Shown here: one piece after another, positions 35,249 to 43,649 of the stretch | Numbering within the stretch: position 1 is the stretch's first letter | Layout of the letters: the number at the start of each line of letters is the position of its first letter | Assembly (NCBI RefSeq): GCF_000014865.1 | Contig: NC_008576.1 | Span: 463,501 to 527,500 of the forward strand | Reading direction: 5' to 3' | Length of the DNA: 64,000 nucleotides | Source: Magnetococcus marinus MC-1 | Lineage (GTDB): Bacteria; Pseudomonadota; Magnetococcia; Magnetococcales; Magnetococcaceae | Program-made: the position numbers and the translations under genes | Notes under the pieces: generated by a model | Seen by the model: the letters and a program-made list of their open reading frames with translations, nothing else | Told to the model about the DNA's origin: nothing | Databases searched by the model: none

Positions 35249-36903
35249 TCATGCCCCTCCGTTTTGATCGCTTTGCTGGTGGAATCCTCCAACCAGCTCA
35301 GGGCCGCACCGGTGTGGGCGTCGGCGTCGGCGAGCGGCTCGGCATTCTCATCCCGAACAGTATGGGTCGGATCCTGCTGACGAAAGAGATCATCCTCCGC
35401 CAGAACATGTTGCGTTCCCCCCACGGGATCTAACACAATGGCACCCGCAATGCCGTCCAACGCATGGGAAGCCAGCCGCTCTGGAACCGGATCGGCCCCG
35501 ATGGTAGCTTGGAGCTTGCCGTAGGATAACTGCACCTGTGCATAGGTCTGGTAACGCCGCAATTCAGCTGCAATGGCCGATGTCTCCGTGCTGATACGCT
35601 CAATTTCATTGACGGTTCCGCCCCGGCTTTGATTGCCAGCCGCCTCGGCCAAACGCCGCTCTATGGTCCACAGCTTGTGGGCGCGTTCAAACTGTTTTGA
35701 GGCACTGGCAAACTGGTGCGAGACTACATGCACCTGAGCCAATACCGCCATGCGCAAGGCAAGACGCTTCACTTCGGCAAGCTTCTCGACACTCTCCGAA
35801 TGGGCGATACGGTCTGGACCCGAAAGTAAGTTAAGCAGGTTCCATGTCACCTTGGCACCTGCATCGTTCCAACGATTGTCCACCATAAAGGAGTTGGAAT
35901 CGTACTGCCGGGAGAACGACAGCGTTATACCGGGCAGCAGTTTTAAGATCTCTTTACGGGTGTCATCAAGGGCGATGCGGCTTTGGTAACCCTGCTCACG
36001 CAGGTCAGGGTTGTTGACCATGGCCGCCTCTTCCATCTCCTCGACAGAGAGAGGCCATTCGGGAATGGCCATACCATCGTTGCTAGGTACATCAAGCTGA
36101 AAATCGCTGCCAGGTGGCAGGTTGATCAACGCCGCCAACTCGGCCTTAGCCGCATTCAGCTCTTGGTCGATGGCTTCTAATTGACGGATGCTTTCCAGCA
36201 TGGTTTTCTGAACACGCAGGGATTCTATAGGGTTACGCAGGCGTTCCCCCTCGACCCGCTCAGAATCTTGCAAGGCCGATTCTGCCGTGGCAATGACTTG
36301 ACTGACACGGGTTTTTAAATTTTGCGCAGCGGCGGCACGCCAGAAGGTGAAACGCACCTCCTGCACCAGATTGTTGATGGTCTTACGGCGTTTTTCCTGG
36401 GCGATCAAAGCGCGGTCAGCGTTTTGGTGCGCTGTGAAATAACTCACACCAAAATCCAAAATGTTCCAAGTGAGCCCCAAGTCGGCTGTGGTTGAGGAGC
36501 GGTCCTCTGAATAGGTCGGGTTCGCGGTGGTGGTTTGGGTTACAAGGTCCCGCGAACGCGTGGCGTTGATTTCCGAACGTTCAGTATGGCCCGCATTGAT
36601 TTCCAGCTTGGGCAGCAGGTCGTACCGATCCAGGTAGGTCTGCCCCAGTGCCAAGGCTTCGTCCATCATCTTGGAGCGCTTATCCAGGTTATATTTCAGA
36701 ACCCGGGCAACGGCCTCATTCAAGGTCAGGGGCGTTGTCACAGCTTGCTGCCCCTGGAACATGGCGGTGCGGTCCGCTTTAGCCTGAGCGGCGAACTCCG
36801 CCTGGGTGAACGGCGTCGGTTTCACGGAACAGGCAGAAAGCAGCGCCAACGCAGAGAGCGCCGCCAAGAGGCGCGTAGAACGGCGATTGGTGATCGTGGT
36901 CAT
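35245..36903 (-). CDS. TolC-family outer membrane lipoprotein
   Basis: A 552-residue protein with a lipoprotein signal (LSALALLSAC, lipid-anchored Cys25). Two long helical OEP repeats follow (LNEAVARVLKYNLDKRSKM; EMEEAAMVNNPDLREQGYQS), the pattern of trimeric TolC-type export ducts. It should form the outer membrane channel for the adjacent adaptors and, by context, the large LEPR-type protein. It starts 21 bases after that gene and overlaps the next adaptor. Confidence 0.9.
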   Translation of the reverse strand: MTTITNRRSTRLLAALSALALLSACSVKPTPFTQAEFAAQAKADRTAMFQGQQAVTTPLTLNEAVARVLKYNLDKRSKMMDEALALGQTYLDRYDLLPKLEINAGHTERSEINATRSRDLVTQTTTANPTYSEDRSSTTADLGLTWNILDFGVSYFTAHQNADRALIAQEKRRKTINNLVQEVRFTFWRAAAAQNLKTRVSQVIATAESALQDSERVEGERLRNPIESLRVQKTMLESIRQLEAIDQELNAAKAELAALINLPPGSDFQLDVPSNDGMAIPEWPLSVEEMEEAAMVNNPDLREQGYQSRIALDDTRKEILKLLPGITLSFSRQYDSNSFMVDNRWNDAGAKVTWNLLNLLSGPDRIAHSESVEKLAEVKRLALRMAVLAQVHVVSHQFASASKQFERAHKLWTIERRLAEAAGNQSRGGTVNEIERISTETSAIAAELRRYQTYAQVQLSYGKLQATIGADPVPERLASHALDGIAGAIVLDPVGGTQHVLAEDDLFRQQDPTHTVRDENAEPLADADAHTGAALSWLEDSTSKAIKTEGHE

Positions 36904-36924
36904 CGTTAAAACATCCTCTTTGTC

Positions 36925-39900
36925 TTAGCCGAACCGAACCGCGGCCAGACGGGCTGCGGCCTTGAGTTGTTGGGTAAAAGCGGGCTTACCTGTGAGGGTT
37001 TCTACCAGCTTGTGGGTCGCTGCATCGCGCAACGCCCCAGAGCGTTCCGTCTGCCCGTTGATGCGCACGGTGATGATGGCCTCGTTACCGAGGTTGTCAC
37101 GGGCGATAATTTTTACCACCGTTGTCCCTTTGAGGTCGGCTGGGGGGGAGCCGCTAAGGGTGCCGGAACGAGAATCAAAATTAAGCCACGAAGGAAGCGG
37201 TTGACCGTTAATGCGGGCAGCGGTTAGCACCACAACCGCATCAGTGCGGGTATGGGCAAAGGCATCCGCCGGCAAAGAGACCCGCACCACATCATCGACC
37301 ATGTCTGGCGCCAAAATCTCGGGGTGCAGCGCAATGAGACCTTCTACCGCAGGCCCCCCTTGGCTAGCGGTGACCACAGGCACCCGAAAACCACCTAATT
37401 CTGTAGATACGGTAAATTGTGCTGTCATCACCACCGGGACGACCGAGGCCGCCGAGGCCGGGAGCGCCGCCGGGGCCGTGCGTGCAGCGTCGCTCGCGGC
37501 TGGTGGGGTAGCACGTAGCGAAACCGCAGGTAAGGGTATAAAAGATTGGGACGGCGCGTTGTCGCGAAGCACGGTCACGGTGCTCTCCCCCACTGGAGCC
37601 ACCACCACCGGCGGCGGGGCGGATGGTGGTGCGGGTGGTGCGGGTGGTGCGGGCAATGGCTGTGCCGCAGAGGTCGGTGACGGTACATGCACCACCGCCA
37701 CCACTAAGTTATGGTCGGCACTGGTATTGCCGTCGGTGGCTCGCACGCTCAGGGTATAGAAGGGTGTGTTGCTAAAATCAAACTTGCTGGCATCGGCCAC
37801 TGTGATGACACCGGTGGCCGCGTTAATGGCAAACAGCCCGCTGGCATTGCCACTTTGGATCGACCATGTGACCCCGCTGTTATCTCCCGTTGCCACCGGT
37901 GTGGCCACAACGGCTCCAGCGGTGCTGTTATCATTCAGGCTGACGGGAGCAAGGGCTGTCCAGGCGGGGGCAGCGTCGGTTACTGTAATCACCACATCCT
38001 GGGTGTGGGTACCGTTGTCATCGGTGGCGCTGAGGGTGACGGTATAGGCGTTGGAGCTGGCCGCGCTGGCCAATGCCTCGAAATCAGGCGCAGCCTTGAA
38101 GGTGACTGCCCCAGAGCTTCCGTCAATATTGAATTTGGCACCATCCGTGCCGCCAATGGCATAACTAACCGTGCCACCGCTGGTGGTGGCCGCCGCCGTG
38201 TAGACGATACCCGTGCCGTTTTCGGCGAAGGTGGCCGTTGCTCCAGAGGTAAAGGTCGGCCCCGGCGTCACATGGGTGACGGTGACCGTGATGTCATGGT
38301 CGGTGTTGGTGGTACCATCGCTTGCCCGCACCGAGAGGGTGTAGCTCGGTGTGGTGGCATGGTCAAACTTGGTGGCATCGGCGATGGTGATCGCGCCAGT
38401 GCTGGCATTGATCGCAAACAGACCGCTGGCGTTGCCACCCTGGATGGACCATGTAACACTGGTGGTGTCACCGGTACTGCTCGGCGTCGCTACCGAGGTA
38501 CCGTTCGCACTGGTATCCGCAACCTCCACAGCGCTTTGTGACCAGATGGGAGCAACGTTATGGACCAAAACCTGTAACGCCTTATCCATGCTGCCGCTCG
38601 TATCCGTAGCGGTGATGGTGAGTTCGTAATAGTTGGATCCAGCGGCACTGGCTGGTGTCTCGTAATCGGGTATCGACTTAAAAGTCACCACACCCGTCGC
38701 GGCGTTAATATCAAACTTGTCGGCGTCTGCCCCGCCAAGTGTGAAGATGACCTCGCCGTCGGCATTGGCGTAGGCTGTGAATACCGTGCCGCCGCCGTTC
38801 TCGCTAAACACGGCATTCCCCGAGGAAGAGAAGATCGGGCCGTAATAGTTGTCCTCACTCTGACTGGTGGTTCTGCCACTGAAATAGAGCTTACCGTTGA
38901 AAACCGTTAAATATTGGGGAGATGAGCTGTAGCCACCGCTATGGATATTTTTGACCTGCGTGGTACCAGCCGAGGTGCCGTCACTGCGCCAAAGCTCATT
39001 ACCAGTCAATCCATCTTGCGCACGGAAATACAAATTGTTATTGTACACAGCTGGATAATAAAATTTATCATTGCCGCTGCCATAGATATTGATATTCTTT
39101 ACAACTCCTGCTGACGCTCCATCTGAAAAGTAGAATTCTTCATTGAAGTCGGTGTTGCTCGATGAGAAATAGAGAATACCGTTCATGCCGATCAGGAATT
39201 GTGGTGTACTATTAAAACCACCGGCGACCGAAACGGTACTGGCAAAGGTCCCGCTGGTTGTTAGAATTTGACTGGCGGTGCCATCATAGGCGGTAAAATA
39301 GACATCCCCACCCACGGCAGTAAAATTTAGCGGGCTGCTGTCACCACCTGCGTTAACATCGGCCAGCATGACGGTCCCATCTGCTGTGCCGTTTGTTACC
39401 CAGGGTTCGATTCCGTGGCTACCATCACTGGCCGCGAAGTAAGCCTTACCGTTGATCACCGTAAAAAATTGGTAGGGGGTGTAGAGCGTCAAACCGCTGC
39501 TGGGACCGGGCCTGACATCCTTCACCAGCGTGGTACCGGCGGCTGTGCCGTCGCTGACCCAAACCTCTAAACCATTGCTATTGCTATCCTTCGCCGCCAG
39601 CACAAGTTGGGTGCCCAGATTCTCCAAAGCAGAAACACCACCCGTTGAGCCAGGAAAAATATCGGTTACGGCCGAGGCGGTGTTACCAACCGGGTCGTAA
39701 ACACACAGCTCTGATCCCTGAAAGGGAACGTCACCAATAAAATAGACCTTGCCCGACAAAACGGTAAGGGCAACTGGATTGGTGATGCCCGCCGTGGTCG
39801 CGGCTGTGACCTTAACCGTACCACTGGAAGTTCCATCCGAACGCCACAGTGCCGCACCACTGCCATCGTTCGCGGAAAAATAGAGAATGTCATTGCAGAC

Positions 39901-40896
39901 CACGGCATATTGAATGGAGCTACTGTTGGAACCAGGATTAATATCCTTAACCAACGTAGTCCCAGCCGTTGTGCCGTTCGTGCGCCACAACTCGGAGCCG
40001 TGGGAACCATCGATCGCTTGAAAATAGAGGTAGCCACCCATGACGGTAAAGGATCGCGACACCGTGGAGTCACGTTCGGAGGTTCCCTCAATAGGGGTGG
40101 GATAACTATCTCCAGATGTTCCGGTAATATCCTTGACCAATTGGGTGCCGTCCGAGGTCCCGTCTGTGCTCCACAACTCAATTCCACGCAGCAGACCGGT
40201 AAAGTCTTGCAAGCGTTCCCCATCAAAGTAGGTGGTGGCGGCGTCCACATTGCCCCGCTCCAGTACCCAATCGCCACCGCTGGCGGCGTTGCCGGTGGCA
40301 TCGTCAGAGGCGGCCACCGCTCGTCCGGCGATGTCCGATATGAGCGATACCAGCATATCGCCCTGGACGGAGCCTGCCACCTCGCAGCCCAGCAGGTCAA
40401 TATGCCCGTCCTGGTTGAGCATCGTGCCGATTTCCGTCCAGAATGCCCGTGCCTCGCCATTGGCGGCAAGGCTTGCCAAGTCCATGGGCAGTGCCTCTGT
40501 GATGTCCAGTGCCCCGGTCCCGGCGTTGTGGGTGGCAAAAGCGATACTGTCTGCCTCTCGCCCATCTAACGCTTGCGCAATTTTTTCCAGGATAGCCGCG
40601 CCACTGTCGTTAAACGCGTCATAGCGCACAACCACAACCCCCTCTTGAGCAGCCGCCGCCAAATCGTCACCATCGGCCACATTGGAGGCTACCAGCAACA
40701 CCCGGATCGGCGGCGTGGCGACGGCCCCCGGTACCTCGGGCACGCTTACATACATGGTGGCATCTTGTGTATCTACGGTGGCATCTTGGCTTGCATGGGT
40801 GGCATCTATGGCACCGGCACCGTCGAACATCCAGCGGGGCTCCAGAGCCAGCAGGCCCAAAGCCGTTCTGCGATGGGTAGATTTATGGTCAGTCAT
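36925..40896 (-). CDS. Large LEPR-motif/DUF4347-like repetitive surface protein
   Basis: A 1323-residue protein. N-terminus: RRTALGLLALEPRWMFDGAG, the LEPR-type motif found at the start of very large secreted repeat proteins. Residues 60-235 are DUF4347-like (HIDLLGCEVAGS). Residues 237-690 hold about nine ELWxxDGT units of roughly 50 residues (ELWRTNGTTAGTTLVKDI). Residues 700-1075 are four cadherin-like repeats of two alternating types. A Pro-rich linker (about 1075-1105) and a dystroglycan-type cadherin fold (about 1195-1290; LPSWLNFDSRSGTLSGSPP) follow. No classical signal peptide and no RTX nonapeptides. Probably a surface adhesin exported by the neighbouring proteins. It overlaps the AraC gene by four bases. 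Confidence 0.9.
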   Translation of the reverse strand: MTDHKSTHRRTALGLLALEPRWMFDGAGAIDATHASQDATVDTQDATMYVSVPEVPGAVATPPIRVLLVASNVADGDDLAAAAQEGVVVVRYDAFNDSGAAILEKIAQALDGREADSIAFATHNAGTGALDITEALPMDLASLAANGEARAFWTEIGTMLNQDGHIDLLGCEVAGSVQGDMLVSLISDIAGRAVAASDDATGNAASGGDWVLERGNVDAATTYFDGERLQDFTGLLRGIELWSTDGTSDGTQLVKDITGTSGDSYPTPIEGTSERDSTVSRSFTVMGGYLYFQAIDGSHGSELWRTNGTTAGTTLVKDINPGSNSSSIQYAVVCNDILYFSANDGSGAALWRSDGTSSGTVKVTAATTAGITNPVALTVLSGKVYFIGDVPFQGSELCVYDPVGNTASAVTDIFPGSTGGVSALENLGTQLVLAAKDSNSNGLEVWVSDGTAAGTTLVKDVRPGPSSGLTLYTPYQFFTVINGKAYFAASDGSHGIEPWVTNGTADGTVMLADVNAGGDSSPLNFTAVGGDVYFTAYDGTASQILTTSGTFASTVSVAGGFNSTPQFLIGMNGILYFSSSNTDFNEEFYFSDGASAGVVKNINIYGSGNDKFYYPAVYNNNLYFRAQDGLTGNELWRSDGTSAGTTQVKNIHSGGYSSSPQYLTVFNGKLYFSGRTTSQSEDNYYGPIFSSSGNAVFSENGGGTVFTAYANADGEVIFTLGGADADKFDINAATGVVTFKSIPDYETPASAAGSNYYELTITATDTSGSMDKALQVLVHNVAPIWSQSAVEVADTSANGTSVATPSSTGDTTSVTWSIQGGNASGLFAINASTGAITIADATKFDHATTPSYTLSVRASDGTTNTDHDITVTVTHVTPGPTFTSGATATFAENGTGIVYTAAATTSGGTVSYAIGGTDGAKFNIDGSSGAVTFKAAPDFEALASAASSNAYTVTLSATDDNGTHTQDVVITVTDAAPAWTALAPVSLNDNSTAGAVVATPVATGDNSGVTWSIQSGNASGLFAINAATGVITVADASKFDFSNTPFYTLSVRATDGNTSADHNLVVAVVHVPSPTSAAQPLPAPPAPPAPPSAPPPVVVAPVGESTVTVLRDNAPSQSFIPLPAVSLRATPPAASDAARTAPAALPASAASVVPVVMTAQFTVSTELGGFRVPVVTASQGGPAVEGLIALHPEILAPDMVDDVVRVSLPADAFAHTRTDAVVVLTAARINGQPLPSWLNFDSRSGTLSGSPPADLKGTTVVKIIARDNLGNEAIITVRINGQTERSGALRDAATHKLVETLTGKPAFTQQLKAAARLAAVRFG

Positions 40897-41618
40897 GGCT
40901 GTACCTCCAGCACTCTGTACGAACGCGCCTTGGTAGGCGAGATTCCAAACTTTTTGGTGAATGCGGCCGTAAAGGCCGACAAATGGGCATAGCCCAACGC
41001 AGTTGCAATGTCGGCCATGGAGAGGTCGTCAGCCGTGACCAACTCTAGCCCCCGGCCTAAACGCCAGTCAGCCAGCCATGCCGAGACACTCAGTCCAAAA
41101 GCCTGCCTGAACTCCGCGCCTAATTTGCGCTGCGTGACACCCACCATGCGGGACAACGCTGCCATGGTGGGCATATGAAGAGGATCCCGCGCTAAGATGC
41201 GGCGGGCGGCGAACGCCGCAGTGAACCGGCCTTGAGCGTGTGGTCGTGCTAAGAGTTCAACAAAAAGCTCCACGACCTTTGCCCTTAAAAACATACTGCG
41301 ACCAGCATCGTTATAACCGGACTTTAAGATTTCAAGCGCAACACGTCGCACCAGTACCGGGTTATTGATGTGGAATTTCGTCATTTTGCCGGTCAAAATC
41401 CCATTTTCGATGGGTACGTTTTGTAACAAGCTTCGCCATTCATCCTTAGTCAAATGCACCAAGAGCGCCGCTTTAGTCCTGCTGTGACCGCTATCCGACT
41501 TTGGAAGATAGGTGTGTAGGTGAATTTCGGCGTAGGGAAACGGCATTGATGAAACCCCTTCGATCACACCGATCTCAACGCCATCACCCACGCTAAAGTA
41601 GTGCCGTTCTTGCTCCAT
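40893..41618 (-). CDS. AraC-family transcriptional regulator
   Basis: A 241-residue protein with a C-terminal AraC DNA-binding domain of two helix-turn-helix units (MAALSRMVGVTQRKLGAEFR; MADIATALGYAHLSAFTAAF, then FGISPTKAR). The N-terminal 120 residues show no clear ligand domain. It is the first gene of the leftward export block and its stop overlaps the large surface-protein start (ATGA), so regulator and cargo are made from the same transcript. Likely activator or autoregulator of the block; inference from position. Confidence 0.9.
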   Translation of the reverse strand: MEQERHYFSVGDGVEIGVIEGVSSMPFPYAEIHLHTYLPKSDSGHSRTKAALLVHLTKDEWRSLLQNVPIENGILTGKMTKFHINNPVLVRRVALEILKSGYNDAGRSMFLRAKVVELFVELLARPHAQGRFTAAFAARRILARDPLHMPTMAALSRMVGVTQRKLGAEFRQAFGLSVSAWLADWRLGRGLELVTADDLSMADIATALGYAHLSAFTAAFTKKFGISPTKARSYRVLEVQP

Positions 41619-41810
41619 GATTCCCTCACTGAGCTTGACATTGCAGAAATTTATAGGGGAGTATGGCAGTCAAAACAAGCATCCTGGATTTCGATGTTTT
41701 GCCAGATTTTATGATCATTTGCGCGGTCGTTATCCGTGGCTCGATGGTGTGCGGGTGATGATGGCCTTGAAAAGGCTCCGGTTGGCGGCTTCCTCCGTGA
41801 CCGGATAGGG
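41619..41810. promoter_or_regulatory. Divergent promoter region of the two AraC genes
   Basis: 192 bases between the divergent AraC genes must hold the promoter of the leftward export block. No clean operator was identified; a CCGGT/ACCGG pair lies at its right end. Confidence 0.45.
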
Positions 41811-42806
41811 ATGGAGCGCATGAAAGATAAAGAAACCCCAATCTTGTCGCGTGAGTGGTCTCTAGACAGCGGCTACAGTTCAAACCAATTACCCGAAGAG
41901 GCTCATCCTGGTTTTCCCCCACATGTTGGTCAAGAGACGTTATCCCACATTGACCTAGGAGAGGGATGCGATGCGTTCCACTATCGCGGTCAAGCCTTCC
42001 ATCGCCTTCACATCAAGGTACGCATCGAAACCGACGAACCCTTTTTGATGATCCGGGCACCTTTAGCCGGGGTAGCCAACTTCAATTTTGAGGGGGTCGG
42101 TCAGACAGAGGATTCACCTGACCGCATCAACCTATTTGTACATGGCAATCCCGAGGATGCCTGTATCTCCACCCACCCAGCCCACGAGGCCATGGATGTG
42201 GTGGGGATTATGCTCTCGGCCTCCCGCTTGCTGTCGTTGTGCGATGGGATGAAACTCCCCCGTCCCCTTGAGGCACTATCCGGCCCCCATGCCGCCAATG
42301 CCATGGCCAGTTTGACCATGTCTACCACCAGCAGACGCCTCTTTAAGGCGTTGGTCGCAACCCCATATGCGGGCGCTCTTTCCAGGCTCTATGGCGAGAG
42401 CAAACTGATGGAGATTGCCGCCGCCATCCTCACCGATCTTGGCGCACAGGCACAGGAGAGCACACGACTGCTGGGGAAAGAGCAAGCTAAGATCAAGCAG
42501 GCCTGCGAGTATTTGCGCTCCAAATTGACGGATCTGCCATCCCAGGAGAGACTGGCCAACCTTGTGGGATTGTCACAGCGCCAATTGGCGACTGCCTTCC
42601 GCCAATTTACCGGAATGACCATGCCGGAATGGATTTTGGAACGTAGGATGGAGATGGCCGCCGACATGCTGCGTTCTGGGGAGTTGGCCATCAAGCAGAT
42701 CGCCTTTCAACTGGGATATGCACAGGTAAGTGGTTTTACTACGGCATTTAGCCGTCATTTTGGCATGGCACCCGCCGATTTCAGGAAATCGATAAGTGGG
42801 ACGTAA
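41811..42806 (+). CDS. AraC-family transcriptional regulator
   Basis: A 331-residue regulator with the AraC DNA-binding domain at its end (QERLANLVGLSQRQLATAFR; IKQIAFQLGYAQVSGFTTAF; HFGMAPADFRKS). The N-terminal 220 residues form an uncharacterised sensor part. Start is ATG 41811 or 41820; ribosome binding sites do not decide between them. It diverges from the other AraC gene and converges with the beta-lactamase gene 18 bases away. The pair around one intergenic region suggests joint control of the export block. Confidence 0.88.
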   Translation: MERMKDKETPILSREWSLDSGYSSNQLPEEAHPGFPPHVGQETLSHIDLGEGCDAFHYRGQAFHRLHIKVRIETDEPFLMIRAPLAGVANFNFEGVGQTEDSPDRINLFVHGNPEDACISTHPAHEAMDVVGIMLSASRLLSLCDGMKLPRPLEALSGPHAANAMASLTMSTTSRRLFKALVATPYAGALSRLYGESKLMEIAAAILTDLGAQAQESTRLLGKEQAKIKQACEYLRSKLTDLPSQERLANLVGLSQRQLATAFRQFTGMTMPEWILERRMEMAADMLRSGELAIKQIAFQLGYAQVSGFTTAFSRHFGMAPADFRKSISGT

Positions 42807-42824
42807 GCTGCGTCCATATCCAGG

Positions 42825-43640
42825 CTAGGGCAGGGCGGCTGCGTGGTCCACGATAATCTGTTTGGTGCGCAGACCAGCCATGACCAGTTGTTGACGTAGG
42901 GGGAGCTGATCGGGGTTGGTTATCTCCATGTTAAGGGCAAACAACCATACCCCCGATGGGCTCTCCACATAGCCCACATACCAGCCAACCTGGGGGATAA
43001 CACCGCTGCCCCAGCCGGTTTTAGCATAGAGGCTGTAACGGTCGGTCTTTTCAACCTGCATCATCTGCTTGAGCAAGTGATAGTACGGCGGGGCGATGGT
43101 AAAGCCTTGATGATAAAGGTTCCGTAAAAATGTAACCTGCTCCCGCGCACTGATCTTTAGATCACCCTTTAACCAAAAAGTGGACAACTCTGGACCCAGC
43201 TTGGCCGTGCCATAGGCCATTTTTTGCAGATAATCCTGGTAGGCCAAGCCGCTAATTCGGTTGGTAAGCTCTTGATAACACCAGACACAAGAGACCTTAA
43301 AGGCGGTAGCTAGGGTGTGATTTTGGTTCCACGCGGCATAGCTACGGTGCTGACCATCCCAAATAAACACCTCCTGGGGGTAGATCGCCATCTCTTGTAA
43401 GGCAATCAGGGTATGGGGAATCTTAAAGGTTGAGGCGGGTACAAAGCGCTGAGCAGCGCGGCTGCTGTTGTGTTCAAACTGCTTTTCACCATCCAATGAG
43501 GCGATAACCAGGGTTCCCTTAACCCCCTGTTGTGTAAAGAGCTCGGCCAGTTGGGCATCATTGGCCCAAGCACCCACGGCCCCCCCCAAGAGTAGGTGTA
43601 GGGTAAAAAGACAACGTTGCCAAAATCGCCACCTAAACAT
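42825..43640 (-). CDS. Class D (OXA-type) beta-lactamase-like protein
   Basis: A 271-residue protein with a signal peptide (to about residue 26, GAWA). Class D motifs are present: Ser70-Thr-Phe-Lys73 (PASTFKIPHT), Ser117-x-Val119 (KVSCVWCYQ), Lys207-Thr-Gly (YAKTGWGSGV) and Trp156 near the carbamylated lysine. The third motif reads Tyr143-Gly-Thr instead of YGN. It should act in the periplasm on beta-lactams or be a related penicillin-binding hydrolase. No integrase, IS or attC-like context is seen, so it looks chromosomal. Resistance activity is not proven. Confidence 0.92.
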   Translation of the reverse strand: MFRWRFWQRCLFTLHLLLGGAVGAWANDAQLAELFTQQGVKGTLVIASLDGEKQFEHNSSRAAQRFVPASTFKIPHTLIALQEMAIYPQEVFIWDGQHRSYAAWNQNHTLATAFKVSCVWCYQELTNRISGLAYQDYLQKMAYGTAKLGPELSTFWLKGDLKISAREQVTFLRNLYHQGFTIAPPYYHLLKQMMQVEKTDRYSLYAKTGWGSGVIPQVGWYVGYVESPSGVWLFALNMEITNPDQLPLRQQLVMAGLRTKQIIVDHAAALP

Positions 43641-43649
43641 CGAGCGCTC

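Noticed and set aside
37711-38541. 276-codon plus frame opposite the cadherin-like repeats
   Set aside because: A mirror of the Gly/Thr-rich repeat coding sequence; no family features.
39666-40565. 299-codon minus frame inside the giant protein gene
   Set aside because: It lies in another frame of the same strand of a gene with clear repeats and motifs; its product is Pro/Arg/Trp-rich and shadow-like.
36925-40896. RTX-type type I secretion substrate
   Set aside because: No GGxGxDxxx nonapeptide repeats, and no ABC/HlyB-type gene beside it.
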